Shown here: in pieces, positions 1 to 10,154 of the stretch
Layout of the letters: each line of letters begins with the position of its first letter
Position numbering within the stretch: position 1 is the first letter of the stretch
Assembly (NCBI GenBank): GCA_009668015.1
Contig: WJYB01000003.1
Location: forward strand, 248,001-312,000
Reading direction: 5' to 3'
Length of the DNA stretch: 64,000 bases
From: Enterobacteriaceae bacterium RIT714
Lineage (GTDB): Bacteria; Pseudomonadota; Gammaproteobacteria; Enterobacterales; Enterobacteriaceae
Notes under the pieces: generated by a model
The model's database searches: none
What the model was told of the DNA's origin: nothing
What the model saw: the letters and a program-made list of their open reading frames with translations, nothing else
Translations under genes and position numbers: made by a program

Positions 1-984
1 TTAAGCGCGGACGAAAAGCAGTTCTACCGGGAGAAAATCAAGCGCCTGTTAAAAGAACGAGATGCGGTCATGGTGGCGCATTATTACACCGATCCCGAAA
101 TCCAGCAGCTAGCGGAAGAAACCGGCGGTTGCATCTCCGACTCCCTTGAGATGGCGCGCTTTGGGGCAAAACACGCCGCTTCCACGCTGCTTGTGGCGGG
201 CGTTCGCTTTATGGGAGAGACGGCCAAGATTTTAAGCCCGGAAAAAACCATTCTGATGCCCACTCTCAATGCGGAATGTTCACTGGATTTAGGCTGTCCG
301 ATAGACGAATTCAGCGCGTTTTGCGATGCCCATCCCGACAGAACGGTCGTGGTTTACGCCAACACCTCTGCTGCCGTCAAAGCACGCGCAGACTGGGTGG
401 TTACCTCCAGCATCGCCGTTGAATTGATTGAACATCTCGACAGCCTCGGGCAGAAAATTATCTGGGCTCCGGACAAACATCTTGGTAGCTATGTGCAGAA
501 ACAAACGGGGGCTGACGTTCTGTGCTGGCAGGGGGCGTGTATCGTGCATGACGAGTTTAAAACGCAGGCGCTTGCCCGAATGAAAGCCCTCCATCCCGAT
601 GCCGCCATTCTGGTCCATCCGGAATCGCCTCAGTCGGTGGTGGATATGGCGGATGCGGTCGGTTCAACCAGCCAGCTGATTAATGCTGCCAGAACGCTGC
701 CCCATAGAAAGCTTATTGTGGCCACCGATCGCGGTATTTTTTATAAGATGCAGCAGGCGGTTCCTGACAAAGAGTTGTTCGAGGCTCCCACAGCAGGGGA
801 AGGGGCAACGTGCCGCAGCTGCGCGCACTGCCCGTGGATGGCGATGAATGGGCTTAAGGCGATTGCTGAAGGGCTGGAATCTGGCGGGGCGGCTCATGAA
901 ATCCATGTTGATGCTGCACTGCGTGAGGGGGCGTTAATTCCTCTTAACCGTATGCTGGATTTTGCAGCTACACTACGGTCCTGA
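1..984 (+). CDS. nadA: quinolinate synthase NadA (5' end outside window)
   Basis: NadA condenses iminoaspartate with dihydroxyacetone phosphate to quinolinate in de novo NAD synthesis, using a [4Fe-4S] cluster. The frame is open from base 1 (first codons L-S-A-D-E-K), so about 20 N-terminal residues of the usual ~347 are missing. The first internal ATG at position 70 is not the start, because conserved sequence precedes it. Cluster-ligand cysteines are seen in ECSLDLGC, in CWQGACIV and in the C-terminal CRSCAHC. The gene is followed after 37 bp by pnuC, giving a NAD-precursor pair as in E. coli. Any NadR operator would lie outside the window. Confidence 0.97.
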   Translation, partial: LSADEKQFYREKIKRLLKERDAVMVAHYYTDPEIQQLAEETGGCISDSLEMARFGAKHAASTLLVAGVRFMGETAKILSPEKTILMPTLNAECSLDLGCPIDEFSAFCDAHPDRTVVVYANTSAAVKARADWVVTSSIAVELIEHLDSLGQKIIWAPDKHLGSYVQKQTGADVLCWQGACIVHDEFKTQALARMKALHPDAAILVHPESPQSVVDMADAVGSTSQLINAARTLPHRKLIVATDRGIFYKMQQAVPDKELFEAPTAGEGATCRSCAHCPWMAMNGLKAIAEGLESGGAAHEIHVDAALREGALIPLNRMLDFAATLRS

Positions 985-1021
985 CTTAAGAAATCGCGTA
1001 TCATTACGCTTTGGGGAAAAG

Positions 1022-1741
1022 ATGGATTTTTTTAGCACGCAGAACATCCTGGTGCATATACCGATCGGCGCCGGTGGCTACGATCTGTCATGGATTGAAG
1101 CGATCGGAACAATCGCCGGGTTGCTGTGTATCTGGCTTGCGAGCCTGGAAAAGATCAGCAACTATGCTTTTGGCCTGATAAACGTCACGCTTTTTGCGAT
1201 TATCTTTTTTCAAATCCAGCTCTACGCCAGCCTGCTGTTGCAGCTATTTTTCTTCGCTGCCAATATTTACGGCTGGTACGCCTGGTCGCGGCAGACCCGC
1301 GATCGAGAGGCGGAGCTTCAGATCCGCTGGTTACCCTTACCCAAAGCTGTCGCCTGGCTGGTGGCGTGTGTTATCGCTATCGGTCTGATGACCCTTTACA
1401 TCAACCCGGTGTTTGGCTTCCTGACGCGGGTGTCGGTATCGGTCATGTCCGGGATGGGATTAAATGTCACGATGCCAGAATTGCAGCCTGATGCGTTCCC
1501 GTTCTGGGACTCCTGCATGATGGTGTTGTCGATCGCGGCGATGATTCTGATGACCCGTAAATACGTCGAGAACTGGCTGTTATGGGTGATCATTAATGTG
1601 ATAAGCGTGGTGATCTTCGCGCTGCAGGGCGTGTATGCCATGTCGCTGGAGTATCTGCTTCTGACCTTTATTGCCCTGAACGGCAGCCGGATGTGGATTA
1701 ACAGTGCGCGCGAGCGTGGCTCTCGCGCGCTATCCCGTTAA
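1022..1741 (+). CDS. pnuC: nicotinamide riboside transporter PnuC
   Basis: This is an inner-membrane carrier that imports nicotinamide riboside for NAD salvage. The protein has 239 residues, the same as E. coli PnuC, and is strongly hydrophobic, with about seven membrane segments typical of the PnuC family. The start MDFFSTQN at 1022 matches the family start; the frame is open upstream to 962, but those residues (MQLHYGP...) overlap the nadA end and do not look conserved. It lies 37 bp after nadA and is probably cotranscribed with it. Its stop overlaps the stop of the convergent zitB by 4 bp. Confidence 0.95.
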   Translation: MDFFSTQNILVHIPIGAGGYDLSWIEAIGTIAGLLCIWLASLEKISNYAFGLINVTLFAIIFFQIQLYASLLLQLFFFAANIYGWYAWSRQTRDREAELQIRWLPLPKAVAWLVACVIAIGLMTLYINPVFGFLTRVSVSVMSGMGLNVTMPELQPDAFPFWDSCMMVLSIAAMILMTRKYVENWLLWVIINVISVVIFALQGVYAMSLEYLLLTFIALNGSRMWINSARERGSRALSR

Positions 1742-2673
1742 TGATGATGATGTGAATGGCCGGTCTGCACCTCGTTGAGGTGGCAGTCCGGTCCGTTACA
1801 GGCCTGGTACTCCATCTGGATGGTGACGTGCGAAATCTCGTAATGATGTTCCAGGAAGTGCTGGATACGCCCCAGCAAAGCATCATGATCGTGCGGAGGA
1901 ACAACCTGCACATGCAGAGTCATCACCGGTTTCTCGCCAACCTGCCAGACATGGACGTGGTGAACGTCGCGAACTTCCGGGATAGAGCGACACAGTTTTC
2001 GTTTAAGGGCCGGAATATCGAGCGCAACGGGCGCGCCTTCCAGCAACTCATTCACACTTTCCCGCAGTAACCCCCACGCACTACGCAGCACCAGGCAGGA
2101 GACCAGCACCGACAATATCGGATCGATAGGGGTCCAGCCGGTGTAGATAATGACTAACGCCGCCACAATCGCGCCGACCGAACCCAGTAGATCACCCAGC
2201 ACATGCAGCGCTGCGGCGCGCACGTTGAGATTTTTCTCTGTGCTGCCGCGATGCAAAATCCAGAACGCCAAAATATTGGCCAGCAGTCCGGCGACCGCAA
2301 TCACCATCATGGTCATCCCGGCGACGGGCTGCGGATCGCGGAAACGCTGAAACGCTTCCCAGACGATTAAAATGGTAATCACGACCAACGCGATGGCATT
2401 CACAAACGCGGCGAGAGTGGTCAGCCTTAGCCAGCCAAACGTGTGACGGGCATTGGGTGGGCGACGAGAAAACTGCACGGCCATTAATGCAAAGAGGAGT
2501 GCTGCAGCATCCGTGAGCATATGCCCGGCATCCGCCAGCAGAGCCAGGGAACCGGAAACCAGCCCACCAATCACTTCAATAATCATAAACGTGGCGGTGA
2601 CGGCGAAAGCCAGCATCAAACGTTTAGCGTTTTCGTCCCCTGAAGCAGGCGAGTGCGAATGAGAGTGCGCCAT
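1738..2673 (-). CDS. zitB: zinc transporter ZitB, cation diffusion facilitator
   Basis: ZitB is a Zn2+/H+ antiporter of the CDF family that exports zinc from the cytoplasm. The 311-residue protein has a His-rich N-terminus (MAHSHSHS) and a His-rich C-terminus (HSHHHH) flanking six predicted membrane segments. The metal-site motif [11 protein letters not shown] is near residue 45 and a second, HVLGD, is near 160; a soluble C-terminal metal-binding domain follows. It converges on pnuC with a 4-bp overlap. No Zur or ZntR operator was recognised in the short 5' gap. Confidence 0.95.
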   Translation of the reverse strand: MAHSHSHSPASGDENAKRLMLAFAVTATFMIIEVIGGLVSGSLALLADAGHMLTDAAALLFALMAVQFSRRPPNARHTFGWLRLTTLAAFVNAIALVVITILIVWEAFQRFRDPQPVAGMTMMVIAVAGLLANILAFWILHRGSTEKNLNVRAAALHVLGDLLGSVGAIVAALVIIYTGWTPIDPILSVLVSCLVLRSAWGLLRESVNELLEGAPVALDIPALKRKLCRSIPEVRDVHHVHVWQVGEKPVMTLHVQVVPPHDHDALLGRIQHFLEHHYEISHVTIQMEYQACNGPDCHLNEVQTGHSHHHH

Positions 2674-2728
2674 AAATCATGTCCTGATGAGATATCACTG
2701 TAAGTGTAGAGTTTTTAATATTTTGCAC

Positions 2729-2758
2729 AAAAAAGAAAGGAGAGCTTACGCTCTCCTT
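2729..2758 (-). terminator. intrinsic terminator of ybgS
   Basis: A perfect 9-bp stem (AAGGAGAGC at 2737-2745, GCTCTCCTT at 2750-2758, 4-nt loop) is followed, on the minus strand, by a T-rich tail (TTCTTTTTTG). It lies just downstream of the ybgS stop. Confidence 0.85.
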
Positions 2759-2781
2759 AATTTCATCGGACCGTGATCCGG

Positions 2782-3180
2782 TTACTGAGATGTACCGTCT
2801 GTTTTGGTATCAACATCACTGTTGCTGCCGGTACCGGTTTCAACTTTCTTATTGATGTCCGGGCATTTCCCGTCTTTACACATTGAATTTTTATGAATCT
2901 CGTCTTTGCTCATACTGTCATGATTCATCGTTCCCGAGTCGGTACCATTCGGGTGCAGCATGGTTCCGCTGTTCGAACCCCCGCTGGTGTTAATGTCGTT
3001 GTTATCAACATTATTCGGTGCCACATTCTGTTTAGCATCAGGTGCAACCTGGCCTGCGGAGGCCGCTGCGTTCGCCTGACCATTGCTGTCAGAACCGGTG
3101 TTATCGGCTGCCAGTGCGGCACCGCTCGCCATCGTTAACGTTGCCGTCAGAAAAAGGGTTGCCAGTTTATTCATTTTCAT
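2782..3180 (-). CDS. ybgS: YbgS-like secreted protein of unknown function
   Basis: This is a homologue of E. coli YbgS, which has no established function. Residues 1-24 form a Sec signal peptide ending AAL-A-A. The mature protein is polar, rich in Asn, Asp, Gly and Ser, with a conserved [13 protein letters not shown] segment holding two cysteines that could form a disulfide in the periplasm. The length of 132 residues is close to 126 in E. coli. There are adjacent ATGs at 3183 and 3180; the AGGAG at 3188-3192 is better spaced for 3180, and homologues begin MKM. It is divergent from aroG and monocistronic. Confidence 0.85.
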   Translation of the reverse strand: MKMNKLATLFLTATLTMASGAALAADNTGSDSNGQANAAASAGQVAPDAKQNVAPNNVDNNDINTSGGSNSGTMLHPNGTDSGTMNHDSMSKDEIHKNSMCKDGKCPDINKKVETGTGSNSDVDTKTDGTSQ

Positions 3181-3498
3181 CATGTTGCTCCTGTTCTGGT
3201 CGTTATTTGCTGGATAACTTCTTCCAACAGTGCGTGTGCGAATAACGTCGTGCTCAGTGAATAAAACTCCAGGCTGCGCGCTTTTGGCAGTATGGAATGT
3301 CGTTAATATTAAAAAAGTAAGTGCTTAGAGTTATAAATTGTAGAGTAGATCTCGTTTCTCGCTACTTTGTGGCGTTTATAAGCCTAATTCCAGGAATTAT
3401 CCGTGCGAAGTGTAAAACCCTGTTTACACTTCCTGGCTGACAAGTTAGATTGAAAGGATTGCATTCCTTACAAAAAATATGGCCAGGCCGGAACGATC
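3181..3498. promoter_or_regulatory. divergent ybgS/aroG intergenic region
   Basis: This 318-bp stretch has no convincing gene. It holds the ybgS ribosome site at its left end and the TyrR operator (reported separately) about 70 bp before aroG. The middle part, about 3290-3350, is AT-rich and presumably contains promoters, but I cannot assign -35/-10 boxes with confidence. Confidence 0.6.
3407..3432 (+). promoter_or_regulatory. TyrR operator of aroG
   Basis: TGTAAA-ACCCTG-TTTACA at 3411-3428 matches the TyrR strong-box consensus TGTAAA-N6-TTTACA in every position. The symmetry extends to GAAGTGTAAA/TTTACACTTC. E. coli aroG has the corresponding box at the same place, where TyrR with phenylalanine or tryptophan represses transcription. 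Confidence 0.92.
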
Positions 3499-4551
3499 AT
3501 GAATTATCAGAATGACGATTTGCGTATTAAAGAGATCAATGAGTTATTACCCCCTGTAGCACTCCTTGAAAAATTCCCCGCCACTGAAAATGCCGCGAAT
3601 ACGGTTTCTCATGCCCGTAAGGCGATCCACAGGATCCTCAATGGTAATGACGATCGCCTGCTGGTTGTGATTGGCCCATGTTCCATTCACGATCCTGCGG
3701 CGGCGAAAGAGTACGCCACCCGACTGCTGACGCTTCGCGAGGAGCTGAAAGGGGAGCTGGAAGTGGTGATGCGCGTCTATTTTGAAAAGCCGCGCACGAC
3801 GGTAGGCTGGAAAGGGCTGATTAACGATCCGCACATGGATAACAGTTTCCAGATTAACGACGGGCTGCGCATCGCGCGTAAACTGCTGCTCGAAATCAAC
3901 GATTCCGGGTTACCGGCTGCGGGTGAATTCCTTGATATGATCACCCCGCAATACCTTGCCGACCTGATGAGCTGGGGCGCTATTGGTGCGCGGACGACAG
4001 AATCTCAGGTGCACCGTGAACTGGCCTCTGGCCTTTCGTGCCCGGTTGGCTTTAAAAATGGCACCGATGGCACCATGAAAGTCGCCATTGATGCGATCAA
4101 TGCTGCGGGTGCGCCGCACTGCTTCCTTTCGGTGACCAAATGGGGTCACTCTGCCATCGTGAATACCAGCGGTAACGGCGATTGCCACATTATTCTGCGC
4201 GGCGGTAAAGAGCCAAACTACAGCGCTCAACACGTTGCTGAGGTGAAATCCGGACTGGAAAAAGCGGGCCTGTCGCCAAACGTCATGATCGATTTCAGCC
4301 ATGCCAATTCCAGCAAGCAGTTCAAAAAGCAGATGGAAGTGGGCGCAGACGTTTGCCAGCAGCTGGCCAACGGCGAAACCGCAGTGATTGGCGTGATGAT
4401 TGAAAGCCATCTGGTAGAAGGCAATCAGAGTCTGGAGAGCGGCGAACCGCTGGTGTATGGCAAAAGCGTGACCGACGCCTGCATCGGCTGGGAAGATACC
4501 GACGCGATTCTGCGTCAGCTGGCGAATGCGGTGAAAGCACGTCGCGGCTAA
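3499..4551 (+). CDS. aroG: DAHP synthase, phenylalanine-feedback isozyme
   Basis: AroG condenses phosphoenolpyruvate and erythrose 4-phosphate to DAHP, the first step of the shikimate pathway. The 350-residue protein matches E. coli AroG in length and closely in sequence (start MNYQNDDLRIKEI). The metal-ligand cysteine is C61 in VVIGPCSIHD. Conserved motifs include KPRTTVGWKG, GFKNGTDG, DFSHANS and the C-terminal ACIGWEDT. The Phe-sensitive isozyme call rests on whole-length likeness to AroG rather than AroF or AroH and on the perfect TyrR box upstream. Confidence 0.97.
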   Translation: MNYQNDDLRIKEINELLPPVALLEKFPATENAANTVSHARKAIHRILNGNDDRLLVVIGPCSIHDPAAAKEYATRLLTLREELKGELEVVMRVYFEKPRTTVGWKGLINDPHMDNSFQINDGLRIARKLLLEINDSGLPAAGEFLDMITPQYLADLMSWGAIGARTTESQVHRELASGLSCPVGFKNGTDGTMKVAIDAINAAGAPHCFLSVTKWGHSAIVNTSGNGDCHIILRGGKEPNYSAQHVAEVKSGLEKAGLSPNVMIDFSHANSSKQFKKQMEVGADVCQQLANGETAVIGVMIESHLVEGNQSLESGEPLVYGKSVTDACIGWEDTDAILRQLANAVKARRG

Positions 4552-4564
4552 TTCTTCTGCACCA

Positions 4565-4598
4565 ATAAAAAAGCGTGGATTGCTCCACGCTTTTTTTA
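4565..4598. terminator. bidirectional terminator between aroG and gpmA
   Basis: An 8-bp stem AGCGTGGA/TCCACGCT (4572-4579, 4584-4591, loop TTGC) is flanked by A-rich sequence on the left and T7 on the right. It can therefore end transcription of both converging genes. Confidence 0.88.
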
Positions 4599-4611
4599 TT
4601 TCTGGCGAAAA

Positions 4612-5364
4612 TTACTTCGCTTTACCCTGGTTCGCGACTGCCGCTGCTTTTGCCGCGATTTCGTCAGCGTTACCCAGATAGTAACGTTTAATCGGTTTGA
4701 AGTTTTCGTCGAACTCATACACCAGCGGTACGCCCGTTGGGATGTTCAGTTCGAGGATCTCATCTTCGCCCATGTTGTCCAGGTATTTGACCAGTGCGCG
4801 CAGGGAGTTACCGTGAGCGGCTACAATCACGCGCTCACCGCTTTTTACGCGTGGCAGAATGGTTTCGTTCCAGTAAGGCACAACGCGATCGATAGTCAGT
4901 GCCAGGCTTTCGGTCTGAGGCAGCTCTGCATCGGTCAGTTTCGCATAACGTGGATCGTGGCCCGGGTAGCGCTCGTCATCTTTGGTCAGCTCTGGTGGAG
5001 TCACCGCGAAGCCGCGACGCCACTGCTTAACCTGCTCGTCACCGTATTTCTCTGCGGTTTCGGCTTTGTTCAGACCCTGCAGCGCACCATAGTGACGCTC
5101 GTTCAGTTTCCAGGATTTCTCGACCGGCAGCCAGGCCTGGTCCAGTTCGTCCAGAACGTTCCACAGCGTGTGGATAGCACGTTTCAGCACAGAGGTATAA
5201 GCAAAGTCAAAGCTGAAGCCTTCGTCTTTCAGCAGTTTACCTGCAGCTTTTGCTTCGCTAACGCCTTTCTCAGACAGGTCAACATCATACCAACCGGTGA
5301 AGCGGTTTTCGTTGTTCCACTGGCTTTCGCCATGGCGCACCAGAACCAGCTTAGTTACAGCCAT
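4612..5364 (-). CDS. gpmA: 2,3-bisphosphoglycerate-dependent phosphoglycerate mutase
   Basis: GpmA interconverts 3- and 2-phosphoglycerate in glycolysis and gluconeogenesis through a phosphohistidine. The 250-residue length equals that of E. coli GpmA. The catalytic motif [10 protein letters not shown] places His11 as the phosphate acceptor; [10 protein letters not shown] and [15 protein letters not shown] supply the acid and the second histidine. It is convergent with aroG and monocistronic. A Fur-like box about 150 bp upstream agrees with the known iron regulation of E. coli gpmA. Confidence 0.97.
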   Translation of the reverse strand: MAVTKLVLVRHGESQWNNENRFTGWYDVDLSEKGVSEAKAAGKLLKDEGFSFDFAYTSVLKRAIHTLWNVLDELDQAWLPVEKSWKLNERHYGALQGLNKAETAEKYGDEQVKQWRRGFAVTPPELTKDDERYPGHDPRYAKLTDAELPQTESLALTIDRVVPYWNETILPRVKSGERVIVAAHGNSLRALVKYLDNMGEDEILELNIPTGVPLVYEFDENFKPIKRYYLGNADEIAAKAAAVANQGKAK

Positions 5365-5661
5365 ATCTCTCTCCTCATAAGCATTATTCGCGCTTCATCT
5401 TTCACGTTGCTTCAGCAGGGCTTACCCGGGATCCCCGCTCATAGCGTTAACTACGCAGACGGAAACCTTCAGGCATGCCACCTTAAACCGCATGAATGAC
5501 TACGCATTTTGAATGATAACAATTCTCATTATATTGCCGTGAGTGCTTCAGCGGCAACGCTTAACCCTAACCATAGCGAAAATAGTGTCGCAGTGTAAGA
5601 TGCTTGTGAATCCAGGGTTATGATTTTGTCTGCGATCGGCGCTATTTTCAGCAAGACGGGC
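5365..5661. promoter_or_regulatory. gpmA promoter region with Fur-like box
   Basis: The 5' region of gpmA holds AATGATAACAATTCTCATTA starting at 5512. Read on the minus strand this is TAATGAGAATTGTTATCATT, close to the Fur consensus of alternating NAT(A/T)AT hexamers. E. coli gpmA has been reported as Fur-regulated. The stretch between this site and the galM terminator shows no gene that I can support. Confidence 0.6.
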
Positions 5662-5685
5662 AAAAAAAACCCTCCGACAGGAGGG
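5662..5685 (-). terminator. intrinsic terminator of the gal operon
   Basis: On the minus strand, directly after the galM stop, a 6-bp stem CCCTCC/GGAGGG with a 4-nt loop is followed by eight Ts (A8 at 5662-5669 on the plus strand). Confidence 0.88.
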
Positions 5686-5691
5686 CTAAAA

Positions 5692-6732
5692 TTAATGCGG
5701 GATAAAGTGATATTCGGTCACGCTCCGGTATTCCTCGCCGGGCCGTAAGACGCAATCCGGCTGCGGCCAGTCGCTATGGTTGGGGCTGTCCGGCAGGAAT
5801 TCGCTTTCCAGCGCCAGTCCTTGCCAGTCGCTGTAATCATCCTTTTCACGGGCAGGCGTACCGCCGAGATAGTTGCCGGAATAGAACTGCAGGGCTGGCG
5901 CGGTGGTATACACCGCCATCTGCAGCTTTTCGTCGGCAGACCACACCTGGGCGGCAGGCTGAGTCACATCCCCCTGCGCCTGGAGCAGAAATGCGTGATC
6001 GTAGCCTTTCACTTTGCGCTGATGATCGTCACTCAGGAACTCGTGAGCGATGATTTTCGCCGTGCGGAAATCAAAGCTGGTGTTCGCAACGGGTTTCAAC
6101 CCTTCAAAGGGAATACCCATCTCATCGACCGGTAAATAATCATCAGCCAGGATTTGCAGCTTATGGTTGCGCACATCCGTCTGGTCGCCGTCGAGATTGA
6201 AATAGGCGTGGTTGGTCATGTTCACCGGACAGGCTTTGTCGACCGTCGCACGATATTCAATGATGAGGCGATTATCTTCGCTCAAGCGGAAGAGGGCCGT
6301 TGCCGAGAGATTACCGGGGAATCCCTGGTCGCCGTCGATGGATTCCAGCGCAAACTGCACTTCACCGTCGTTCTGCGAAGCGATACGCCAGCGACGTTTA
6401 TCAAACCCTTCTGGTCCACCGTGAAGCTGGTTTTCACCCTGGTTCGGCAGCAGATCGAATTGATGACCTTCAAGCGTAAAACGGCTTTGAGCGATACGGT
6501 TGGCGTAGCGGCCCACCGAGGCACCGAGGTAAGCCGCCTGGCTGACGTACTGCTCCGGCGACGCGCAGCCAAGCAGCGTTTCGCGCACGCTGCCATCAGG
6601 CATAGGTACGCGGGCAGAGAGCAGAGTTGCGCCCCAGTCCATCAGCGTGACCACCATCCCGGCGCTATTGCGCAGGGTCAGCAGGCGGTACGGCAGACCA
6701 TCGGGAGCGAGGGTCGGGGTTTCGTTTAGCAC
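5692..6732 (-). CDS. galM: galactose mutarotase (aldose 1-epimerase)
   Basis: GalM converts beta-D-galactose to the alpha anomer needed by GalK. The 346-residue protein has the catalytic His in [12 protein letters not shown] (about residue 175), a GRYANRIA substrate loop near 80, and the Glu base in [13 protein letters not shown] near 310. It is the last gene of the gal operon. Its start overlaps the galK stop by 7 bp, so translation is probably coupled. Confidence 0.96.
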   Translation of the reverse strand: MLNETPTLAPDGLPYRLLTLRNSAGMVVTLMDWGATLLSARVPMPDGSVRETLLGCASPEQYVSQAAYLGASVGRYANRIAQSRFTLEGHQFDLLPNQGENQLHGGPEGFDKRRWRIASQNDGEVQFALESIDGDQGFPGNLSATALFRLSEDNRLIIEYRATVDKACPVNMTNHAYFNLDGDQTDVRNHKLQILADDYLPVDEMGIPFEGLKPVANTSFDFRTAKIIAHEFLSDDHQRKVKGYDHAFLLQAQGDVTQPAAQVWSADEKLQMAVYTTAPALQFYSGNYLGGTPAREKDDYSDWQGLALESEFLPDSPNHSDWPQPDCVLRPGEEYRSVTEYHFIPH

Positions 6733-7874
6733 TGTCCAGCTCCTTGCGATGCTTTGCAGACGTAGAAGGTCTCCTTGATACCGGTTTTCGCTTCGTATTG
6801 CTGCGCGACAGCATTCTGAACCGCCGGAACCAGCTCCTCAGGGATCAGCGCCACAATGCAGCCGCCGAAGCCGCCGCCCGTCATGCGCACGCCGCCTTTA
6901 TCGCCAATTGTCGCTTTTACGATCTCGACCAGGCTATCAATTTGCGGCACGGTGATCTCGAAATCATCGCGCATCGAGGCGTGGGACTCCGCCATCAGTT
7001 CGCCCATGCGTTTGAGGTCACCTTTTTCCAGCGCGGTAGCGGCTTCAACGGTACGGGCGTTTTCGGTCAGGACGTGACGAACACGCCTGGCCACAACCGG
7101 GTCAAGCTCATGCGCCACTTTATTGAACTCATTGAGTGAAACATCACGCAGTTTCGGCTGCTGGAAGAATCGCGCGCCGGTTTCGCACTGTTCGCGACGG
7201 GTATTGTATTCGCTACCCACCAGCGTACGTTTGAAGTTGCTGTTGATGATCACGACAGCAGCCCCTTTTGGCAAAGAGACGGCTTTGGTGCCCAGCGTGC
7301 GGCAATCAATCAGCAGCGCATGCTCTTTCTTGCCGAGCGCAGAAATCAGCTGATCCATTATCCCGCAGTTACAGCCGACGAACTGGTTTTCCGCTTCCTG
7401 GCCGTTGAGGGCAATTTGCGCGCCATCGAGCGGCAGATGGTAAAGCTGCTGGAATACGGTACCCACCGCCACTTCCAGCGAGGCAGATGAACTCAGTCCT
7501 GCGCCCTGCGGAACGTTACCGGTGATCACCAGGTCTGCACCGCCAAAGTTTTTATTGCGCTTTTGCAGATGTTTAACCACCCCGCGCACGTAGTTTGACC
7601 ACTGCTGTGTATCGTGAGCCACAATCGGCGCATCAAGGGAAAACTCGTCGATTTGATTATCATAATCGGCGGCAATCACGCGCACCTGGCGGTCATCGCG
7701 TTTTGCACAGCTGATCACGGTCTGATAATCAATCGCGCAGGGCAGCACAAAACCATCGTTATAATCGGTGTGCTCACCAATCAAATTGACGCGGCCCGGA
7801 GCCTGAATGGCATGGGTGGCAGGGTAGCCGAATTGTTCAGCAAACAGGGATTGTGTTTTATCTTTCAGACTCAT
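6726..7874 (-). CDS. galK: galactokinase
   Basis: GalK phosphorylates alpha-D-galactose at C1 with ATP (Leloir pathway). The 382-residue GHMP kinase shows the GALK signature [19 protein letters not shown] near residue 27, the ATP loop [15 protein letters not shown] near 126, and the C-terminal GGGFGGC motif. The ATG at 7874 directly follows the galT stop codon with no gap, and the 3' end overlaps galM. Confidence 0.97.
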   Translation of the reverse strand: MSLKDKTQSLFAEQFGYPATHAIQAPGRVNLIGEHTDYNDGFVLPCAIDYQTVISCAKRDDRQVRVIAADYDNQIDEFSLDAPIVAHDTQQWSNYVRGVVKHLQKRNKNFGGADLVITGNVPQGAGLSSSASLEVAVGTVFQQLYHLPLDGAQIALNGQEAENQFVGCNCGIMDQLISALGKKEHALLIDCRTLGTKAVSLPKGAAVVIINSNFKRTLVGSEYNTRREQCETGARFFQQPKLRDVSLNEFNKVAHELDPVVARRVRHVLTENARTVEAATALEKGDLKRMGELMAESHASMRDDFEITVPQIDSLVEIVKATIGDKGGVRMTGGGFGGCIVALIPEELVPAVQNAVAQQYEAKTGIKETFYVCKASQGAGQC

Positions 7875-8924
7875 TTATTCGACTCCTGATTCGCGGTAAT
7901 GGACATCGCTGACGGCACGCAGGCGTTCTGCTGCCTGTTCCGCCGTCAGATCGCGCTGGGTTTCAGCCAGCATTTCGTAGCCCACCATAAATTTACGCAC
8001 CGTCGCTGAACGCAGCAGCGGCGGATAAAAATGGGCGTGTAACTGCCAGTGTTGATTCTCTTCGCCATTAAATGGCGCACCGTGCCAGCCCATGGAATAG
8101 GGGAACGAGCACTGGAACAGATTGTCATAGCGGCTGGTCAGCTTCTTCAGCGCCAGCGCCAGATCGTCACGTTGGGCATCGCTCAAATCGGTGATGCGCA
8201 GGATGTGCGCTTTCGGCAGCAGCAGCGTCTCGAACGGCCACGCCGCCCAGTACGGCACCACGGCCAGCCAGTGCTCCGTTTCAACAACCGTACGGCTGCC
8301 ATCGGCCAGTTCGCGCTGGACATAGTCCACAAGCAGCGGTGACTGGTTTTCTGCGAAATAGGTTTTTTGCAGCCGATCTTCACGTTCCACTTCATTTGGC
8401 AGGAAGCTGTTGGCCCAGACCTGGCCGTGCGGATGCGGGTTTGAACAGCCCATCGCCGCGCCTTTGTTTTCAAACACCTGTACCCAGGGATAATTTCCCC
8501 CCAGTTCGGCAGTCTGTTCCTGCCAGGTGGTAATCACGTCAGTCAGCGCGCTCACGCTCAGCTCGGGCAGCGTTTTGCTGTGATCGGGCGAGAAGCAGAT
8601 CACCCGGCTGGTTCCGCGCGCGCTTTCGCAGCGCATCAGCGGATCCACATTTTCCGGCGCATCCGGAGTGTCGGTCATCAGGGCGGCAAAATCATTTGTG
8701 AACACATAAGTGCTTTTGTAATCCGGATTTTTATCGCCGGTGACACGCGTATTGCCGGGACACAGGAAGCAATCGGGATCGTGCTGCGGCAGCGTCTGTT
8801 TAGCCGGCGTTTCTTGCGCCCCTTGCCAGGGACGCTTCGCGCGGTGCGGAGAAACTAAAATCCACTGCCCGGTTAACGGGTTATAACGACGATGCGGATG
8901 ATCGACGGGGTTGAATTGGGTCAT
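7875..8924 (-). CDS. galT: galactose-1-phosphate uridylyltransferase
   Basis: GalT exchanges UMP between UDP-glucose and galactose-1-phosphate. At 349 residues it is within one residue of E. coli GalT. The active-site HPHGQ near residue 164 carries the nucleophilic histidine; zinc-site residues include CFLCPGN near 52 and the QLHAHFYPP histidines near 296. It is the second gene of galETKM, 9 bp after galE. Confidence 0.97.
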   Translation of the reverse strand: MTQFNPVDHPHRRYNPLTGQWILVSPHRAKRPWQGAQETPAKQTLPQHDPDCFLCPGNTRVTGDKNPDYKSTYVFTNDFAALMTDTPDAPENVDPLMRCESARGTSRVICFSPDHSKTLPELSVSALTDVITTWQEQTAELGGNYPWVQVFENKGAAMGCSNPHPHGQVWANSFLPNEVEREDRLQKTYFAENQSPLLVDYVQRELADGSRTVVETEHWLAVVPYWAAWPFETLLLPKAHILRITDLSDAQRDDLALALKKLTSRYDNLFQCSFPYSMGWHGAPFNGEENQHWQLHAHFYPPLLRSATVRKFMVGYEMLAETQRDLTAEQAAERLRAVSDVHYRESGVE

Positions 8925-8933
8925 GACAGATCC

Positions 8934-9950
8934 TTAGTCCGGATAGCCTTGCGGGTGGCGCGATTGCCAGTGCCAGGTATCGTGCGCCATTTCATCAAGC
9001 GTGCGCGTCACACGCCAGTTAAGCTCTTTGTCCGCTTTGGAGGCATCAGCCCAGTAGGCAGGAAGATCGCCGTCACGGCGCGGAGCAAAGTGATAGGCCA
9101 CGGGTTTGCCGCAGGCTTTGCTGAAGGCGTTAACCACGTCCAGCACGCTGCTGCCCACCCCTGCGCCGAGGTTATAAATATGCACGCCGGGTTTATTCGC
9201 CAGCTGTTGCATCGCTGCGACATGACCATCAGCCAGATCCATCACGTGGATGTAATCGCGCACGCCCGTGCCATCTTCCGTTGGATAATCGTTGCCAAAG
9301 ATAGCGAGCGAATCACGACGACCGACGGCGACCTGCGCGATGTACGGCATCAGGTTGTTCGGGATCCCCTGCGGGTCTTCACCCATATCGCCTGACGGAT
9401 GTGCGCCAACCGGGTTGAAATAGCGCAGCAGCGCGATGCTCCAGTCTGGCTGCGCTTTTTGCAGATCGGCCAGAATCTGCTCCACCATCAGTTTGCTCTT
9501 ACCGTACGGGCTTTGTGGCGTCCCGGTCGGGAAGCTCTCCTCGTACGGGATTTTGGGCTGGTCGCCGTAGACGGTGGCAGAAGAGCTGAAAATGAAGTTT
9601 TTAACGTTGGCGGCGCGCATCGCGGAGATTAAGCGCAGGGTACCGTTCACGTTGTTATCGTAGTATTCGAGGGGGTTTGCCACCGACTCGCCCACGGCTT
9701 TAAGACCGGCGAAGTGAATCACGGTATCAACGGCGTGATCGTGGAGAATTTCGGTCATCAACGCTTCATTGCGGATGTCGCCTTCCACAAACGCGGGCTG
9801 CTTTCCGCCAAGGCGTTCGATGACGGGCAGGACGCTGCGCTTACTGTTGCACAGGTTGTCGAGGATGATGACATCATGGCCATTTTGCAGCAGTTGCACA
9901 CAGGTATGACTTCCAATGTAACCGCTACCACCTGTTACCAGAACTCGCAT
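8934..9950 (-). CDS. galE: UDP-glucose 4-epimerase
   Basis: GalE interconverts UDP-galactose and UDP-glucose with bound NAD+, feeding the Leloir pathway and surface polysaccharides. The 338-residue protein starts MRVLVTGGSGYIGSH, with the Rossmann GGSGYIG at residues 7-13; the SDR catalytic Tyr and Lys are in SPYGKSK near 149-153. The frame is open to 9992, but the GGAGCG at 9955-9960 and all homologues fix the start at 9950. The first codons contain the internal GalR operator OI. Confidence 0.97.
   Translation of the reverse strand: MRVLVTGGSGYIGSHTCVQLLQNGHDVIILDNLCNSKRSVLPVIERLGGKQPAFVEGDIRNEALMTEILHDHAVDTVIHFAGLKAVGESVANPLEYYDNNVNGTLRLISAMRAANVKNFIFSSSATVYGDQPKIPYEESFPTGTPQSPYGKSKLMVEQILADLQKAQPDWSIALLRYFNPVGAHPSGDMGEDPQGIPNNLMPYIAQVAVGRRDSLAIFGNDYPTEDGTGVRDYIHVMDLADGHVAAMQQLANKPGVHIYNLGAGVGSSVLDVVNAFSKACGKPVAYHFAPRRDGDLPAYWADASKADKELNWRVTRTLDEMAHDTWHWQSRHPQGYPD
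9916..9931 (-). promoter_or_regulatory. internal gal operator OI
   Basis: GTGGTAGCGGTTACAT on the minus strand, inside galE codons 7-12, equals the E. coli OI operator bound by GalR/GalS. With OE upstream it allows DNA looping and repression. Confidence 0.9.
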
Positions 9951-9980
9951 TTTTCGCTCCATTAGGCTTATGGTATGTAA

Positions 9981-10014
9981 TAACCATAGCATAACAGAGA
10001 CGCTAAAAGTGTGA
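9981..10014 (-). promoter_or_regulatory. gal promoters P1/P2 and CRP site
   Basis: On the minus strand TATGCTATGGTTA holds the overlapping -10 elements of P2 (TATGCT) and P1 (TATGGT), as in E. coli. Upstream lies the CRP half-site TGTGA on the plus strand (10010-10014), inside CCCATGTCACACTTTT. In E. coli, cAMP-CRP activates P1 and represses P2. Confidence 0.85.
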
Positions 10015-10028
10015 CATGGGATAAAATA

Positions 10029-10044
10029 GTGGAATCGCTTACAC
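10029..10044 (-). promoter_or_regulatory. external gal operator OE
   Basis: GTGTAAGCGATTCCAC on the minus strand differs from E. coli OE (GTGTAAACGATTCCAC) by one base. The spacing to OI is 113 bp centre to centre, which fits the looped repression complex. Confidence 0.9.
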
Positions 10045-10122
10045 TGCGTTTCACGCTCGTTTTGCTGACTGTCGATGCCATTCTAAATCAAAGGGATAAC
10101 GATGTAATGATGCAGGTTATCT

Positions 10123-10143
10123 GAAAATGGGGGCCAGGCCCCC
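10123..10143 (-). terminator. possible terminator of modEF
   Basis: A G5/C5 stem (GGGGG at 10129-10133, CCCCC at 10139-10143) with a CCAGG loop lies just past the modF stop. On the minus strand it is followed only by ATTTTC, so it is a weak intrinsic terminator at best. The 85 bp between it and OE show nothing I can name. Confidence 0.45.
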
Positions 10144-10154
10144 GGGATAGCGCT

